Of a stretch of 64,000 bases of DNA, positions 61,704-64,000 are shown one piece after another. The notes beneath the pieces are model-generated. The model was not told the origin of the DNA and made no database searches. It saw nothing but the letters and a program-made list of their open reading frames with translations. Numbering within the stretch: the stretch's first letter is position 1; each line of letters starts with the position of its first letter. The translations under genes and the position numbers were made by a program. Origin of the DNA: Paraburkholderia kururiensis (lineage in GTDB: Bacteria; Pseudomonadota; Gammaproteobacteria; Burkholderiales; Burkholderiaceae); contig NZ_CP139965.1 of assembly GCF_034424375.1 (NCBI RefSeq), positions 248,001-312,000 of the forward strand, read 5' to 3'.

Positions 61704-62672
61704 TTACGGTCGCTGCCGTTGGCGCGGATTGAGGGCCTCGTTGAGACCATCGCCGAGCAGATTGAGGGCGAGCACCGCGAGCACGATGGCAGCGCCCGGA
61801 ATCGCCGTGAGATACCACGCCGTACGCAACGAATCGCGTCCGGAACCGATCATCGCGCCCCAGCTCACGACGTTCGGGTCGCCCATGCCGAGAAACGACA
61901 GCGACGATTCGATCAGGATGGCGCTCGCTACCATCACCGAGGCGGTGACGATCACGGGCGGCAACGCGTTGGGCAGAATCTCGCCAAAAATGATGCGCGT
62001 GTTGCCGAACCCCTGGCTGCGCGCCGCGAGCACGAAGTCCGAGCGCCGCAGCGTGCGAAATTCCGCGCGCACGATGCGCGCGACCGTGGGCCACGAAGCG
62101 ATGCCGATGGCGAGTGCAATCACGACCACGTTGGGCCGCCCGATCGCCACGAGCACGATCACCAGCAAAAAGGACGGCACCGTCTGGAACAGTTCGGTGA
62201 CGCGCACCAGTGCGTCGTCGATCAAGCCTCCGAAATAGCCGCCGATGGCGCCTACGAGCGTGCCGATCACGAGCCCGATGCCAGCCGAGGCCGCGCCGAT
62301 CAGCAGCGACACACGCGCCCCATGGGCGACGCCCGCCGCCACATCGCGCCCGAGCGAGTCGGTGCCGAGCGCGAATTGCGGGTCGCTGCCCGGCCACTCG
62401 AACGGGCCGCCCACCATGTCGAGCGGGTCGCCGGGGTAGAGTCGCGGCGCGAGCACCGCCAGCAGCACGAACGCGGCGAGCAGCACGAGACCGGCGCACG
62501 CAGATGGATTGCGCAACAGCGTGCGCCAGAACGCGCGACCGCCGTGCCGCGCGGCATCGCCGCCGCGGCGGCGGCCAAGCAGCGCGAACGCCAGTTGACG
62601 GCGCCACGACGAACCCTCGCTCGCGGCGGCACGCCGCGCCTGAACCGGCAGGTCCGGCGATTCGAAACTCAT
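61704..62672 (-). CDS. peptide-type ABC importer permease, DppC type
   Basis: 322 residues. A long cytosolic N-terminus (about 50 residues, RRRGGDAARHGG) precedes TM1, then FALGTDSLGRDVAAGVAHGARVSL, the DppC signature. The coupling loop is LRRSDFVLAARSQGFGNTRIIFGEILPNALP, and LSFLGMGDPNVVSWGAMIGS is near the end. It lies 54 bases after the DppB-type gene and 9 before the ATPase. Confidence 0.92.
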   Translation of the reverse strand: MSFESPDLPVQARRAAASEGSSWRRQLAFALLGRRRGGDAARHGGRAFWRTLLRNPSACAGLVLLAAFVLLAVLAPRLYPGDPLDMVGGPFEWPGSDPQFALGTDSLGRDVAAGVAHGARVSLLIGAASAGIGLVIGTLVGAIGGYFGGLIDDALVRVTELFQTVPSFLLVIVLVAIGRPNVVVIALAIGIASWPTVARIVRAEFRTLRRSDFVLAARSQGFGNTRIIFGEILPNALPPVIVTASVMVASAILIESSLSFLGMGDPNVVSWGAMIGSGRDSLRTAWYLTAIPGAAIVLAVLALNLLGDGLNEALNPRQRQRP

Positions 62673-62726
62673 TGAGGTTCCTCCGTGAAGGCGTCGCCGA
62701 AGCGCCGCTCCGGCGACGCCACTGAT

Positions 62727-63707
62727 TCAACCGATGCGCGGATCGAGCCACGCCTGTAGCAGATCGACGAGAACGTTCGCGACGATGACGAGCAGCGACG
62801 ACAACAGCAGCACACCCAGCAGCACGCTGAAATCGCGCGCCAGCACCGCATCGAGCGCGAGGCGGCCGAGCCCCGGCCAGCTGAACACTGTCTCCGTCAC
62901 GGCCGCGCCGCCCAGCAGCGTGCCGAAATGCAGCCCCACGAGCGTGGTGAGCGGCATCAGCGCGTTGCGCAGCACATGCCGCAACGTCACGCGCCACGGA
63001 CTCAGGCCCTTGGCCTGCGCCGTGCGCACGAAATCCTGACGCTGCACTTCGATCATCGCCCCGCGCGTGATACGAGCGTAGATCGCCACGAAGAAGGTGG
63101 CGAGCGTCGCCGCCGGCAGCAGCACATGCCTCGCGATATCGGCGGCATAAGCGAAGCCGTGCAGGTTCGCCCCGATCGTGACGTTGCCGCCGCTCGGCAG
63201 CCACCCCAGCCGCACCGCGAACAGAATGATGGCGAGGAGACCGATCCAGAAGCCCGGCGTCGAATAGAACAGCAGCGCGAACACCGAGAGCACGCGGTCC
63301 GGCCACTCGCCCGCCCAGTGCGCCATCACGGCACCGAGCACCACGCCCACCACGAGCGCGAGTGAAAGCGCCACCCCCATCAACAGCAAGGTATTGGGCA
63401 GCCGCGAAAGGATCAGTTGCATCACGGGCATGTCGTAGCGCGGCGAATAGCCGAGGCTGAAATGCGCGAGATGCTCCAGATACGTCCATAGCTGCACGAG
63501 CACGGGCTGGTCGAGCCCGAACTTCGCTCGCAGCAGGGTCATCGTTTCCGTCGTCGCGGAGCCGGCTTCACCGGCGATCACGTCGGCGGCGTCGCCCGGC
63601 ATCAGCTTGAGCAGAAAGAAGTTGAGGATCACGATGCCGAGCACCGTGGGCAGCGCCTGCCAGGCGGTGCGGCGCAGGATCGTTTGCCAGCGGGTGCTTC
63701 GGCTCAT
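62727..63707 (-). CDS. peptide-type ABC importer permease, DppB type
   Basis: 326 residues from the ATG at 63707; the extra 17 codons upstream are not conserved. Six membrane segments with LPTVLGIVILNFFLLKLMPGDAAD at the start. The coupling loop is DFVRTAQAKGLSPWRVTLRHVLRNALMP, and TETVFSWPGLGRLALDAVLA is the usual penultimate segment. Operon order receptor-DppB-DppC-ATPase. Confidence 0.92.
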   Translation of the reverse strand: MSRSTRWQTILRRTAWQALPTVLGIVILNFFLLKLMPGDAADVIAGEAGSATTETMTLLRAKFGLDQPVLVQLWTYLEHLAHFSLGYSPRYDMPVMQLILSRLPNTLLLMGVALSLALVVGVVLGAVMAHWAGEWPDRVLSVFALLFYSTPGFWIGLLAIILFAVRLGWLPSGGNVTIGANLHGFAYAADIARHVLLPAATLATFFVAIYARITRGAMIEVQRQDFVRTAQAKGLSPWRVTLRHVLRNALMPLTTLVGLHFGTLLGGAAVTETVFSWPGLGRLALDAVLARDFSVLLGVLLLSSLLVIVANVLVDLLQAWLDPRIG

Positions 63708-63750
63708 CGTCGGGCTCCGTTGCTCGTTGATGCGCAGTTCGGCACGCCGT

Positions 63751-64000
63751 TCAGGCACTCAGCCAGACATCGGCGAAGTTGCCCTCCAGACCCTGCGCGC
63801 TCACCGTGTGATCGTGCACGCGGCGGTTGGCGAGCGTAACCATGCGCGGCGCGACGAGATTGAGGATGGGGAGATCGCGATAAACGGTCTGCTGGAACTG
63901 CTTGTAAAGGTCCACGCGGCGATTTTCGTCGAGCTCGACCGAGGCGGCTTCGAGCAGGCGGTCCACTTCCGCGCTGCTGTAATGCGGCGCGTTCGAGAAC
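63751..64000 (-). CDS. peptide-type ABC importer binding protein, C-terminal fragment (cut by window edge)
   Basis: 83 C-terminal codons: FSNAPHYSSAEVDRLLEAASVELDEN, then RRVDLYKQFQQTVYRDLPIL and NLVAPRMVTLANRRVHDHTV. The spacing from 'YSSAEVDRLLEAA' to the end is that of family-5 binding proteins (DppA type). It is the first gene of the importer operon; 43 bases separate it from the DppB-type start. Most of the gene is beyond the window, so its signal and full length are unknown. Confidence 0.85.
   Translation of the reverse strand, partial: FSNAPHYSSAEVDRLLEAASVELDENRRVDLYKQFQQTVYRDLPILNLVAPRMVTLANRRVHDHTVSAQGLEGNFADVWLSA

Noticed and set aside
1..64000. CRISPR arrays, tRNA and rRNA genes
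   Set aside because: No regularly spaced repeats, no cloverleaf or rRNA signature noticed; a tRNAscan/Infernal run would settle it.

Overview
The window is GC-rich DNA, densely packed with genes and with high third-position GC. Gene content and protein style (many LysR regulators, ABC importers, flavin oxidases, IS3 and IS110 remnants) point to the chromosome or megaplasmid of a soil or plant-associated betaproteobacterium in the Burkholderia/Paraburkholderia/Caballeronia group. This assignment is inference; no rRNA or tRNA gene is present to confirm it. The window is almost entirely catabolic and transport functions, with two recurring themes: organosulfur scavenging and amine/amino-acid catabolism.

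Region 1 (1-4.7 kb): a minus-strand group of a formylglycine-type sulfatase, an MHS-type MFS carrier and the start of an FAD-linked oxidase. It is divergent from a LysR gene with a clear palindrome between them. A cupin that keeps the active-site spacing of DMSP lyase DddQ follows. Region 2 (4.9-15.6 kb, all minus): a ProVWX (ProU-type) importer, serine hydroxymethyltransferase, a DapA-family aldolase/dehydratase, a PuuB-like FAD oxidase, a PuuC-like aldehyde dehydrogenase, then LysR and GATase1-AraC regulators. This looks like uptake and breakdown of a betaine-like or amino compound.

Region 3 (15.6-18 kb): lower-GC accessory DNA with a 0.7-kb stretch lacking convincing genes, small membrane and secreted proteins, a truncated gene, and fragments of two or three insertion sequences. 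Region 4 (18-28.2 kb): ridA, a GNAT gene, an FAD oxidase, an aldehyde dehydrogenase and an M20 amidohydrolase in one strand-uniform run, divergent from a LysR gene. A second FAD oxidase with a bicupin follows, divergent from a metal- and PLP-dependent D-serine dehydratase/D-threonine aldolase relative. These fit amine and D-amino-acid catabolism.

Region 5 (28.3-29.85 kb): an intact IS110-family transposase gene and a second truncated copy of the IS3-type element seen at 17.4 kb. Region 6 (29.85-40.2 kb, all minus): a sulfur-scavenging operon, read from its first gene: an FMNH2-dependent DszA/NtaA-type monooxygenase, a degenerate AMP-binding protein, LivG-, LivH- and LivM-type transporter parts, two tandem paralogous binding proteins, a LivF-type ATPase and an SfnB-type acyl-CoA-dehydrogenase-like monooxygenase. 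Its leader has a terminator-like hairpin and a short ORF that overlaps the first start codon.

Region 7 (40.2-50.1 kb): a peptide-type binding protein, a lipoprotein methyltransferase, a homocysteine S-methyltransferase and a complete peptide-type ABC importer with a fused double ATPase. Region 8 (50.1-52.3 kb): a truncated IS110 gene, gene debris and a SET-domain protein lysine methyltransferase, a eukaryote-like fold. Region 9 (52.3-64 kb): a second DszA-type monooxygenase and an SsuCBA-type importer on the plus strand. Convergent to these on the minus strand are a TauD-type dioxygenase, a relic ABC ATPase, a HAD hydrolase, an OsmC protein and a second peptide importer, whose binding protein runs off the end. 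Regions 1, 6, 7 and 9 together suggest an organosulfur utilisation island.
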